DNA of 43,275 nucleotides from Simkaniaceae bacterium. GTDB lineage: Bacteria; Chlamydiota; Chlamydiia; Chlamydiales; JACRBE01. The position numbers and the translations under genes were made by a program. Where the stretch lies: the NCBI GenBank assembly GCA_021734805.1, contig JAIPIG010000018.1:1-43275 (forward strand), written 5' to 3'. The notes beneath the pieces were generated by a model. That model was not told the DNA's origin, searched no databases, and saw only the letters and a list, made by a program, of their open reading frames with translations. Positions 15,255 to 22,546 of the stretch are shown in pieces. Positions within the stretch are counted from its first letter, which is position 1. Each line of letters starts with the position of its first letter.

Positions 15255-15891
15255 TCAATTAAGTTTATCAAAGGGAAAGCAATCCATTTTAAGTAATCTA
15301 TCCTGTGAAATCAAGGCGGGAACCATTACCGTTCTCGTTGGGAAAAGCGGATCGGGGAAAAGCACGCTCCTCCGCACAATCGCACATCTCGAACAAGACT
15401 ATCAAGGGGAAATTATCTTTGAAGGAATAGATATAAAAAGTTTTTCTTTAAAGGAAAGGGTGCAAAAAATCGGTTTTGTTCCCCAATCTTTCTCCCTTTT
15501 TCCTCAATTAAGCGTTTTTGAAAATTGTCTTCTACCCCTTCTCAATCTCAAACGCCAATCCCGGCATATGGCAAAGCAAGAGGTTATGAAGATGCTCGAA
15601 TCTCTCGATATTTTACCCCTTTGTCAGGCTAAACCTCACCAACTCTCCGGAGGTCAGCGCCAACGCGTAGCCCTTGCGCGAGCCCTCTTACTTAGCCCCT
15701 CTTTACTTTTACTTGATGAGCCGACATCCGCCCTTGATCAGGAAAATATCTTTAATTTCTCACAACTTCTCCTTAATTTAAAAGAAATCGAAGGAAAAAG
15801 TTTCTTGATTGCAACGCATGATTTAGCTTTTGCAGAATCATTGTTTGGCCATCTTATCAAGATGAAAAACGGGGGATTTGCTTGCGCTTAA
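15241..15891 (+). CDS. Amino-acid ABC importer, ATPase subunit
   Basis: 216 residues, somewhat shorter than the usual 240-260 of HisP/GlnQ. All nucleotide-binding motifs are present: Walker A VGKSGSGKST (residues 33-42), Q-loop FVPQSFSLFPQ near 80, signature LSGGQRQRVALARAL near 138-152, Walker B LLLLDEPTSALD near 158-169 and switch His in IATHDL near 192. It ends soon after the H-loop, so the C-terminal part is minimal. Third gene of the attenuator-controlled operon. A palindromic MITE starts 30 bp after the stop and may end the transcript. Confidence 0.9.
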   Translation: MLTINQLSLSKGKQSILSNLSCEIKAGTITVLVGKSGSGKSTLLRTIAHLEQDYQGEIIFEGIDIKSFSLKERVQKIGFVPQSFSLFPQLSVFENCLLPLLNLKRQSRHMAKQEVMKMLESLDILPLCQAKPHQLSGGQRQRVALARALLLSPSLLLLDEPTSALDQENIFNFSQLLLNLKEIEGKSFLIATHDLAFAESLFGHLIKMKNGGFACA

Positions 15892-15921
15892 ATGCGAGAT
15901 CTTGGCGAACCAAATACTGAG

Positions 15922-16081
15922 CTCGACTTTGTACATTTTTTGGCGCGATTTTCACAATCTTTTGACATACAATCGGTTACTAATTCCTGTAATGGCGTGT
16001 TCAAGCCGATTGTAGGAATTAGTAACCGATTGTATGTCAAAATCTTGCAAAACTTGCGTCCAAAAAATGTACAAAGTCGAG
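15922..16081. mobile_element. Palindromic MITE family C, copy 1 (160 bp, 5-bp duplication)
   Basis: Nearly the whole element is an inverted repeat: CTCGACTTTGTACATTTTTT at the left, the inverse at the right, and inside them GACATACAATCGGTTACTAA paired with its complement, with a central loop around GCGTGTTCAAG. It is flanked by direct repeats CTGAG at 15917-15921 and 16082-16086. A second copy of identical length lies at 38620-38779 in opposite orientation with its own TTAAC duplications. As RNA it would form a hairpin of about 75 bp. It fills the gap between the ABC operon and the racemase gene. Confidence 0.85.
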
Positions 16082-16164
16082 CTGAGAAGAAGATTAGGTA
16101 GGCTAAAATTGCTTTATTCTAATATATTGGTAAAACTATTTTCATGTCTGATGTTAGGAGGGTC

Positions 16165-16854
16165 ATGAATATTCCAATGAAAACGATCGGTTTATTAGGC
16201 GGAACCGGCTGGTCATCAACGATTGGATATTATACGCTCTTAAATCAGTTAATGCATGCGCGGCTTGGGGGGCATCACAGCGCCAAGATTATACTAAAAA
16301 GTATTGATTATCAGTATCTTTGGAGTAGTTATGGTAATGATCGGGAAGCCTCTCGGCTTTTGGAAGAAGAGCTTGTTGGTTTAATAGCCATGCGACCTGA
16401 TTGCATCATCATTTGCTGTAATACACTACATAAATATTATGACATGATTAAGGATAGGCTTAACGCTTCCATTCCGGTAATGCATGCTGTTGATTTGGTT
16501 GCACAACATGCTAAGAACCTGGGCTATGAAAAAGTGCTTCTCCTAGCGACTAAATTCACAATGGAAGATGGTTTTTTTGCGGATAAACTTAAGAATAGCG
16601 GAATAGGTGTTGTGATTCCCACTGAGGAAGAGCGTCATATTTTGCATGCTATTCATGATCAATTAATGATCAATAAGATCACGGCGGAAGCTCGAGAGTA
16701 TTGTCGAATGTTGATTCTTCGGTATCATGATTTAGATGCTGTGGTTCTTGGGTGTACGGAATATCCTCTGGTTGTAGATGAGGTAAACTCCATCTTACCG
16801 ATTATCAATCCTGTCCATCTTCAGACAGCTTCTGCAGTTGACTATGCTTTATGA
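16165..16854 (+). CDS. Aspartate/glutamate racemase family protein
   Basis: About 229 residues of the cofactor-independent Asp/Glu/hydantoin racemase family. Motifs are KTIGLLGGTGWSSTIGYY at the N-terminus, the first catalytic Cys in IIICCNTLHKYYD near residue 90 and the second in VVLGCTEYPLVV near 198. It therefore interconverts L- and D-aspartate or -glutamate, or a related amino acid. Start choice: ATG 16165 is closest to the AGGAGG motif but the spacing is short; ATG 16144 and ATG 16177 are alternatives. The stop overlaps the next symporter start (ATGA), so enzyme and transporter are coupled and probably share a substrate. A different protein from the peptidoglycan glutamate racemase MurI. 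Confidence 0.88.
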   Translation: MNIPMKTIGLLGGTGWSSTIGYYTLLNQLMHARLGGHHSAKIILKSIDYQYLWSSYGNDREASRLLEEELVGLIAMRPDCIIICCNTLHKYYDMIKDRLNASIPVMHAVDLVAQHAKNLGYEKVLLLATKFTMEDGFFADKLKNSGIGVVIPTEEERHILHAIHDQLMINKITAEAREYCRMLILRYHDLDAVVLGCTEYPLVVDEVNSILPIINPVHLQTASAVDYAL

Positions 16855-18230
16855 TGATTTTTGACTTACTCACATTCTGTGGTATTATTGGGCTATTAGT
16901 TGCTATTGGCATCTACAAATCGAAAACGATACAATCTGAATCAGCCTATCTATTTGCGGAAAGAAAAACTAAATGGGCCGCCTTAACAGCTACTCTTGTC
17001 ATGACAGAGTTTAATAGCGCAACACTCATTTCATTCTCATCTCTTGGGTATACTGCAGGGTTTTGGGCACTTGCTCTTCCATTTATTTTTCTATTCGGAT
17101 TGATATTTTATGCTTTAACAGTAGCGAAAAAATGGAAAGCATTTGATGGTTTATCGGTGGCAGGTTTTTTCAGTCAACGTTATGGGGAAAAACTGGGGAT
17201 TTATGCCGGCATTTTATTGCTTTTAGCGATGCTCGGCTTTAGCGCAGCATATATCAAATCGCTCATTCTCTTATTTCAACCCATTTTTCCTTCGGTTAAT
17301 CCATGGATACTGAGCGCCGCTCTTCTTGCGGTTATTTTTATCATGAGCTTGCGAGGGGGATTGATTGCGATTATCCGTACGGATATGCTTAGTTTAATTT
17401 TGATGTTGGTGTTTTTTCCCTTAATGGCTTTTTTTATGTGGAAAGCGCCCGCTCTTTCAGGCATTTCTTCTCCCGTTTCTCTTTCTTTAGCTCAGAGTCA
17501 AGAAATATTGCCTTTGCGTTTTATTTTTTCTTTAACCATTTTGACCATGTTCACCTACATTCTTGCACCCTGGTACGGCCAGAAGATATTTGCAGCTAAG
17601 TCGCCGAAAGTAGCTTATTGGGCAGTTATTACTGCGGCAATCCTGGTCTTTTTTCTTTATGGAGCAGCTATTTTCGCAACGGCGTTATTTAGATCTAAAG
17701 GATTTGAAAGTCCCTCTCCGGAGCAAGCTTTGCCCTGTCTCATCGATCGTTGCCTTCCCTTAGGCTTTAAGGGGATTGCTTATGCTCTTCTTTTTGCAAC
17801 TTCGGCAACAACGCTAACCGGTGTATGGAGCGCAATGTCTGCGATGTGGATTGGGGATTTTTTAAAACCCCGATCTGACTCAATCTTGATAGGTTGTAGG
17901 CGCAGTATTTTGGTTACAACCGTTTTTGCAGCCATTTCTTTTCTGTTGGCCAATACCCTCATCGATAGTGTTTTCAATAAACTTATTTTGGCAAATATTC
18001 CTGTAGCGGCGCTTTCATTTGGGCTGCTTGCAGGTTTTTACTGGAAGCAAGCATCCTTGCAGGGAGTTTATTTAAGTATTTTAATGGGGTGTCTTTGCGG
18101 GGTGGGATCTTATTGTATTTTTAAAGAAGAGGGGGGATATACTTGGTATTGGGCTATTTATGGTATTCCCCTCACGTTTCTGGTTGGAATCTTAGGTTCT
18201 CTATTTTCTCGCAAAACCGTAACAACCTGA
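16851..18230 (+). CDS. Sodium:solute symporter family transporter
   Basis: 459 residues with about 13 membrane segments. SSS features are SAYLFAERKTKWAALTATLV near residue 30, the unwound helix 1 region TEFNSATLISFSSLGYTAGF, and the FDGLSVAGFFSQRYGEKLG loop. It differs clearly from the PutP-like protein at 6578. Coupled by a four-base overlap to the racemase gene, it may import an amino acid that the racemase converts, or export the product; SSS members normally import. The last codons (ACCTGA) coincide with a sequence shared with repeat E at 31111. Confidence 0.82.
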   Translation: MMIFDLLTFCGIIGLLVAIGIYKSKTIQSESAYLFAERKTKWAALTATLVMTEFNSATLISFSSLGYTAGFWALALPFIFLFGLIFYALTVAKKWKAFDGLSVAGFFSQRYGEKLGIYAGILLLLAMLGFSAAYIKSLILLFQPIFPSVNPWILSAALLAVIFIMSLRGGLIAIIRTDMLSLILMLVFFPLMAFFMWKAPALSGISSPVSLSLAQSQEILPLRFIFSLTILTMFTYILAPWYGQKIFAAKSPKVAYWAVITAAILVFFLYGAAIFATALFRSKGFESPSPEQALPCLIDRCLPLGFKGIAYALLFATSATTLTGVWSAMSAMWIGDFLKPRSDSILIGCRRSILVTTVFAAISFLLANTLIDSVFNKLILANIPVAALSFGLLAGFYWKQASLQGVYLSILMGCLCGVGSYCIFKEEGGYTWYWAIYGIPLTFLVGILGSLFSRKTVTT

Positions 18231-18246
18231 GTTTTAGGTTTATTTT
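18222..18246 (+). repeat. Partial match to repeat E end
   Basis: AACCTGAGTTTTAGGTTTATTT here closely matches the left end of repeat E (31111-31133, AACCTGAGTTTTGAGTTTATTT). No right end is seen nearby. It supplies the stop codon of the symporter gene. Confidence 0.4.
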
Positions 18247-18803
18247 CAGGTGGATTTTTTAAATGTTTTACAAAATCCAAATTCTGATGCATCTAGAGCG
18301 GAATTGAATTGACTCGAGAGACTTTGAAAGGCAATCAAGGCTGTAAGTTCAACAATGGCATCTTCTTCAAAATGTGCTTTTAATTTTTGAAAAAGTTCGT
18401 CATTTACTTTATTGGGTGATTGAGTCACAACTTCGGCATATTCCAAAGCAACTTTTTCAGATTCGGTAAAAAGGGAACTTTGTTGAAATAAAGAAAGATT
18501 GAGAATTTGCTCTTCGCGGCCTCCCCTTTGAAGAAGAAGAGAGGAGTTCATATCAATACAGAAGGCGCACTGATTGATCTGCGAAATTCTAATCGTAACT
18601 AAGGCTCTCAGATCAGGGGGTAATGGAGAATTTTTGCGATTTAAGGATTTTTGCATCAATAAAAATCCTAAAAAGACTCTTGGCGTGCGCCCCCAAAGTA
18701 AAACCGGTTCTAATATGGCTCCATATTTTTTCTTTTGTAGATAAAACAAGAGTTTGAGATACCAAGGGTAGGTGTTTTTTGCTTTTGGTGTAATTCTAGA
18801 CAT
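18246..18803 (-). CDS. Carboxymuconolactone decarboxylase / AhpD-like protein
   Basis: 185 residues of the AhpD/CMD fold. The signature is VTIRISQINQCAFCIDMNSS around residue 90, with the redox CxxC pair (CAFC) and the downstream His-less MN, followed by LTESEKVALEYAEVV-like sequence (FTESEKVALEYAEVVTQ). AhpD-type proteins show weak peroxidase activity or reduce partner peroxidases. The first 60 residues are basic. It is transcribed divergently from the TVP38 gene with 87 bp between starts, most of which is repeat B copy 3. No AhpC partner is in the window. Confidence 0.85.
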   Translation of the reverse strand: MSRITPKAKNTYPWYLKLLFYLQKKKYGAILEPVLLWGRTPRVFLGFLLMQKSLNRKNSPLPPDLRALVTIRISQINQCAFCIDMNSSLLLQRGGREEQILNLSLFQQSSLFTESEKVALEYAEVVTQSPNKVNDELFQKLKAHFEEDAIVELTALIAFQSLSSQFNSALDASEFGFCKTFKKST

Positions 18804-18833
18804 AACGGTGCTTTGGTTTATTAATTGTATGGG

Positions 18834-18880
18834 AAGGAATATTGGCTATTAATAATTGGCCCGCTTGGCCTCCGTTCAAA
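18834..18880 (-). repeat. Dispersed repeat family B, copy 3
   Basis: AAGGAATATTGGCTATTAAT, then TTGGCCTCCGTTCAA, matching copy 2 with few changes, but without the terminator hairpin. It lies between divergent genes and encodes the apparent first residues of the upstream-extended frame of the next gene. Confidence 0.7.
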
Positions 18881-18890
18881 AGAAGAAAAA

Positions 18891-19586
18891 ATGAGTAGAT
18901 TCATTAAAAGATTCTTACCGATTACAGTTATTCTTATAGGCATGGCTATCATTTATTTTACCGGTGTCTATAAATACCTCTCTTTTGAAGTGCTTAAAGC
19001 GAACCACAAAGAGCTGAAACTATTTATTGCGCAGCATCCTATCATTGTTTCCTTTCTTTTTATTCTCTCTTATGTCAGTTTCACTGCGCTTTCGGTTCCG
19101 GGAGGAATATTCCTATCTCTTTTAGGTGGATACCTCTTTCCTCAACCTTTGAGTACCATTTATGTTGTTTTTTCAGCAACCTGTGGAGCAACGCTGATCT
19201 TCCTTTCAGCACGAACTGCCTTAGGGGACAGTCTAAGAAAAAAGGCCGGTCCGGTTTTAAGAAAAATGGAAGGCGGGTTTCAAAAAAATGCCGTAAGTTA
19301 TTTGTTGTTTTTGCGTTTTGTCCCGCTATTTCCTTTTTGGATCGTTAATATTGCGCCTGCCTTTTTTGGTATTGCTTTAAGAACTTTTGTTTGGACGACT
19401 TTAGTTGGGATTACCCCGGGGGCATTAGCGTTTACTTTGGCGGGTGGAGGATTAGAAAAGATCTTTGAGAGTGATCAACCCTTTTCTATTGCTGCCATTT
19501 TTAATATCCAACTCAAAATTGCATTAACTTTGCTAGGGCTTTTGGCATTAGTTCCGATGATAATAAAAAGGATAAAAAAATCATGA
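18891..19586 (+). CDS. TVP38/TMEM64 (DedA-related) membrane protein
   Basis: About 231 residues with five or six membrane helices. The central SNARE-associated/VTT domain is visible as LSVPGGIFLSLLGGYLFP near residue 68, a GATLIFLSARTALG segment near 100, and the conserved loop LLFLRFVPLFPFWIVNIAPA near 140-160, followed by the G-rich TPGALAFTLAGGGL. VTT proteins act as lipid scramblases or undecaprenyl-phosphate/phospholipid flippases. I chose ATG 18891 (MSRFIKRF); the frame extends to 18825 but those 22 residues come from repeat B. Its stop overlaps a CDP-alcohol phosphatidyltransferase gene, fitting a joint role in phospholipid handling. Confidence 0.88.
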   Translation: MSRFIKRFLPITVILIGMAIIYFTGVYKYLSFEVLKANHKELKLFIAQHPIIVSFLFILSYVSFTALSVPGGIFLSLLGGYLFPQPLSTIYVVFSATCGATLIFLSARTALGDSLRKKAGPVLRKMEGGFQKNAVSYLLFLRFVPLFPFWIVNIAPAFFGIALRTFVWTTLVGITPGALAFTLAGGGLEKIFESDQPFSIAAIFNIQLKIALTLLGLLALVPMIIKRIKKS

Positions 19587-20194
19587 TTGAAACGCACTTT
19601 CGAAAAACATATCAACAACTGTGTATCAATCCCTTATTAAACTTAGGCTTTTTACAGAAAGTACATCCTCACGTATTCACTTGTATTGCATGTCTTTTGG
19701 GGATAAGCATGATTCCATTGCTCAGCTTTGGATTTTCTTTTTGGGCCTGTGTGATGCTGGGAATTTCAGGCTTTTTTGACACCCTAGACGGCTCCTTAGC
19801 TCGGCATCTTAAGATAGCTTCACCTCAAGGCGCTGCATTAGACATCATATGTGATCGTATCACCGAATTTGCGATCATTTTTGGCCTCTATACTGTAGAG
19901 CCTAATGTTAGAGCATTGCCAACGATTCTCATGCTTGGAAGTATTCTCATCTGCATAACCTCGTTCCTAATTGTAGGTGTTTTCACAGAGAAAAGCTCAG
20001 AAAAAAGCTTTTTCTATAGTCCCGGATTGATTGAAAGAGCGGAAGCTTTTATCGCTTTTGCTATTATGATTTTGTTCCCCTCTACTTTTGCTGTTTCATC
20101 CTATATTTTTAGCTTTCTTGTTCTACTTACGGCTGCGTTGCGCATGCATCAATTTTTTAGAGAAAGCGCCTTTCTTATCAAACGTGGAGAATAG
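19583..20194 (+). CDS. CDP-alcohol phosphatidyltransferase family enzyme
   Basis: 203 residues with multiple membrane helices. The complete active-site motif D69-G70-x2-A73-R74-x8-G83-x3-D87-x3-D91 is present (DTLDGSLARHLK... ALDIICDR), so it should transfer a phosphatidyl group from CDP-diacylglycerol to an alcohol. Substrate could be glycerol phosphate, inositol or another alcohol. The N-terminus (LLNLGFLQKVHPHVFTCIA) resembles the entry helix of the family. Overlaps the TVP38 gene by four bases, so the two are an operon. Confidence 0.88.
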   Translation: MIETHFRKTYQQLCINPLLNLGFLQKVHPHVFTCIACLLGISMIPLLSFGFSFWACVMLGISGFFDTLDGSLARHLKIASPQGAALDIICDRITEFAIIFGLYTVEPNVRALPTILMLGSILICITSFLIVGVFTEKSSEKSFFYSPGLIERAEAFIAFAIMILFPSTFAVSSYIFSFLVLLTAALRMHQFFRESAFLIKRGE

Positions 20195-20266
20195 AAGGGG
20201 AGCGAAAGAAGTCCATTACAATAATTCTCTATTCCCGTAAAATGCTTGCGCAAAGGAAGGGGAAAT

Positions 20267-20746
20267 ATGGCATTAATTGTTCAATCGACACCTAATTCAC
20301 ATGAAATTCAACGGATTGTGGAGCTTATGACATATCGAGGTCTGCTTTGGTACGATGATTTTAGAGATCATTCTAAATTGGTAATGACGATTTTTGATTT
20401 TGCAGTATGGAGGGAAATTCCCGGAGAGGAACGGCGGATCAAAGATCAATTTGGATTTATATGGATAGGCGGAGCAGCCTTTGATTGTTACCTGGAGTCA
20501 TCAAAAAAGCCCAATGATATGAAGGCAATGCAGGAGCTTAAAAAAGGGGGGTGTTTTCCTACGAAGGACCTTCCTTTAAAATGCATGATTGAACAAGTTT
20601 CGGAATTGCAAAAAACCATTTTTGAATCCTTTTCTGAAGAACCCGGCCGCCTTTTTCGTTTTGAGATGTCTGTTAGACTCTGTGATCTTAAAGATGAGGT
20701 GATTATTGATAATAAATGGGAGGCAGAACTAAATGGGAGCTGCTAA
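20267..20746 (+). CDS. Hypothetical cytoplasmic protein
   Basis: About 159 residues, soluble, acidic/basic mixed, no signal or membrane segment. ATG 20267 is preceded by AAGGGG at good spacing; an in-frame ATG at 20246 is less well placed. Noticeable are aromatic-rich stretches YRGLLWYDDFRDHSKLV and FGFIWIGGAAFDCYLESSKK. I recognise no family or catalytic motif. It stands 72 bp after the phosphatidyltransferase gene and 80 bp before an ABC exporter operon, so its operon membership is unclear. Confidence 0.6.
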   Translation: MALIVQSTPNSHEIQRIVELMTYRGLLWYDDFRDHSKLVMTIFDFAVWREIPGEERRIKDQFGFIWIGGAAFDCYLESSKKPNDMKAMQELKKGGCFPTKDLPLKCMIEQVSELQKTIFESFSEEPGRLFRFEMSVRLCDLKDEVIIDNKWEAELNGSC

Positions 20747-20825
20747 AAAGTCAGGTTTTTTAATTTGTTTGTGTATAAATCCAAGTTCACTATAAAGTTA
20801 TTATTTTTATTTGAAGAGGCTTGCT

Positions 20826-21791
20826 TTGAAAGAGCATGTGATTACAACGCGTAATTTGCGCAAGACATTTACTACAAAACGCGGTGTGCATGAAGCTGTA
20901 AAGGGTGTTGATCTCGCTGTCAATGCGGGAGAAGTCTTTGGTTTTTTAGGGCCAAATGGGGCCGGTAAGACGACCACTTTGCGTATGCTGACTACTTTGC
21001 TCCCCATCGATGATGGCGAAGCAAGTGTGGCGGGGTTTGATGTAGCGACGCAACCGGATGAGGTCAGACGACGCATTGGTTATGTTAGTCAAAAGGGGGG
21101 TGTCGATCAAGCTGCAACAGGAAGAGAAAATCTCATTCTGCAGGGACGACTCTATGGGATGTCTAAAGAGCAAGTGTTAAGTGAAACAAAAAGATTGGTT
21201 GATATTTTTGCGCTTGGTGAGTGTATTGATCGTTTTCCCAAGACATATTCCGGTGGTCAATTGCGCCGTTTAGACATTGCACTTGGGATGATTCATCGTC
21301 CGGGAATTCTCTTTTTAGATGAGCCGACAACGGGACTCGATCCTCAAAACCGTTCGAATTTATGGAATCAAATCTTAGCTTTGAAAGAACTTGGGGTGAC
21401 TATTTTTCTTACATCGCATTATCTCGATGAGGTTGATTTTCTCTCAGATCGGTTAGCGATTATGGATGGGGGTAAAATTGTCGCTCTTGATTCTCCGACT
21501 GCGCTCAAACAGCAAATTTCGGGAGAAATTGTTACGATTGGCTTAAAACCGAGTTTTAGAGAGCAGGCAATCGATGCCTTTAAAGATCTCACGTTTATTC
21601 GAGAGGTTGTCCACCATGAGGACGATATTCGCGTTTTTGTCGATCATGGAGCGACTGCACTACCACATATTCTAAAAGTGCTTGATCATGGCCAAATGCC
21701 ACTTGAAACAATTATGGTTAGCAGCCCATCGCTGAACGACGTTTTTTTGAAAACAACCGGAACATCCCTTAGAGATGGAGTAGAGTCATGA
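20826..21791 (+). CDS. ABC exporter ATP-binding protein, DrrA-like
   Basis: About 321 residues. The domain has Walker A GPNGAGKTTTLRML, Q-loop YVSQKGGVDQAATGRENL, signature YSGGQLRRLDIALGM, Walker B ILFLDEPTTGLDPQNRS and switch TSHYLDE, plus the C-terminal extension typical of DrrA/multidrug or lipid exporters. I placed the start at TTG 20826, six bases after AAGAGG; TTG 20811 is an alternative and no ATG is available. Overlaps the permease gene by four bases (ATGA), giving a two-gene exporter. Substrate unknown: drug, lipid or polysaccharide. Confidence 0.88.
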   Translation: MKEHVITTRNLRKTFTTKRGVHEAVKGVDLAVNAGEVFGFLGPNGAGKTTTLRMLTTLLPIDDGEASVAGFDVATQPDEVRRRIGYVSQKGGVDQAATGRENLILQGRLYGMSKEQVLSETKRLVDIFALGECIDRFPKTYSGGQLRRLDIALGMIHRPGILFLDEPTTGLDPQNRSNLWNQILALKELGVTIFLTSHYLDEVDFLSDRLAIMDGGKIVALDSPTALKQQISGEIVTIGLKPSFREQAIDAFKDLTFIREVVHHEDDIRVFVDHGATALPHILKVLDHGQMPLETIMVSSPSLNDVFLKTTGTSLRDGVES

Positions 21792-22546
21792 AAGTCTTAA
21801 CGGATCTGCGTCTTCTTTTTGCGCGCAAAGCAATGGAAACATTGAGAAATCCCGTCTTTTTATTTATGGGAGTTTTTACACCAATCATTTATTTAGCTCT
21901 TTTTGCTCCTCTTTTAAAGAATTTATCTTTTGGTCATGCGCATGACAGCAATATTCTAAATATGTTTGTTCCGGGAATGCTCACGCTAGTTGCATTTTCT
22001 GTAGGATTATTTTCCGGGTTTGGCATTATTGATGAGTTAAGAAGCGGGATTATTGAGCGTCTTCGCGTGACACCTGCAAGTCGGTTTTCATTGATTGGAG
22101 GACATATTTTTCGCGATATGACCGCAGCGCTGTTTCAAGTCATTTTTTTTGTGTTGATTGCGATTCCCTTTGGGTTTAGACCCGATTTTTTCGGTCTTTT
22201 ATTGATGTTTATCTTGCTCATGTCTCTTTGCTCTATTACATCGGCATTTGGCAACACGGTCGGATTGCTGACAAAAACGGAAGATCACTTTGCACCAATA
22301 GTTCATTCGATTAACCTTCCCATTATGCTATTATCGGGAATGCTTCTTCCCCTATCGCTTGCTCCAAAATGGCTACAAGTCGCAGCCCATTTTAATCCGG
22401 TCTATTATGTTGTGGAGGCTTCTCGCCATCTTGTCCGAGGGGAAATTACTTTGCCCATTGTCGGGTATGCTTTTGCTTTCGTGATTCCACTGGCAGCGAT
22501 TTCGCTTCTATGGGCCTCGAGAACAGTCAGCAAAGCCGTACATTAA
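21788..22546 (+). CDS. ABC-2 type exporter permease, DrrB-like
   Basis: 252 residues, six membrane helices of the ABC-2 type: FMGVFTPIIYLALFAPLL near residue 28, FVPGMLTLVAFSVGLFSGFG near 58, the IERLRVTPASRFSLIGG coupling segment near 90, and the conserved LPIMLLSGMLLPLSLAPKWL near 178 with HFNPVYYVVEASRHLVRG after it. It partners with the ATPase encoded just upstream. Its end overlaps the stop of the convergent 808-codon gene by four bases. Confidence 0.88.
   Translation: MKVLTDLRLLFARKAMETLRNPVFLFMGVFTPIIYLALFAPLLKNLSFGHAHDSNILNMFVPGMLTLVAFSVGLFSGFGIIDELRSGIIERLRVTPASRFSLIGGHIFRDMTAALFQVIFFVLIAIPFGFRPDFFGLLLMFILLMSLCSITSAFGNTVGLLTKTEDHFAPIVHSINLPIMLLSGMLLPLSLAPKWLQVAAHFNPVYYVVEASRHLVRGEITLPIVGYAFAFVIPLAAISLLWASRTVSKAVH

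Noticed and set aside
15892-16101. 69-codon frame directly after the ABC ATPase gene
   Set aside because: It is almost wholly inside the palindromic MITE C copy 1 and has no ribosome-binding site or protein-like composition.
18825-18890. 22-residue upstream extension of the TVP38 gene
   Set aside because: Encoded by dispersed repeat B copy 3; the normal membrane-protein start is ATG 18891.
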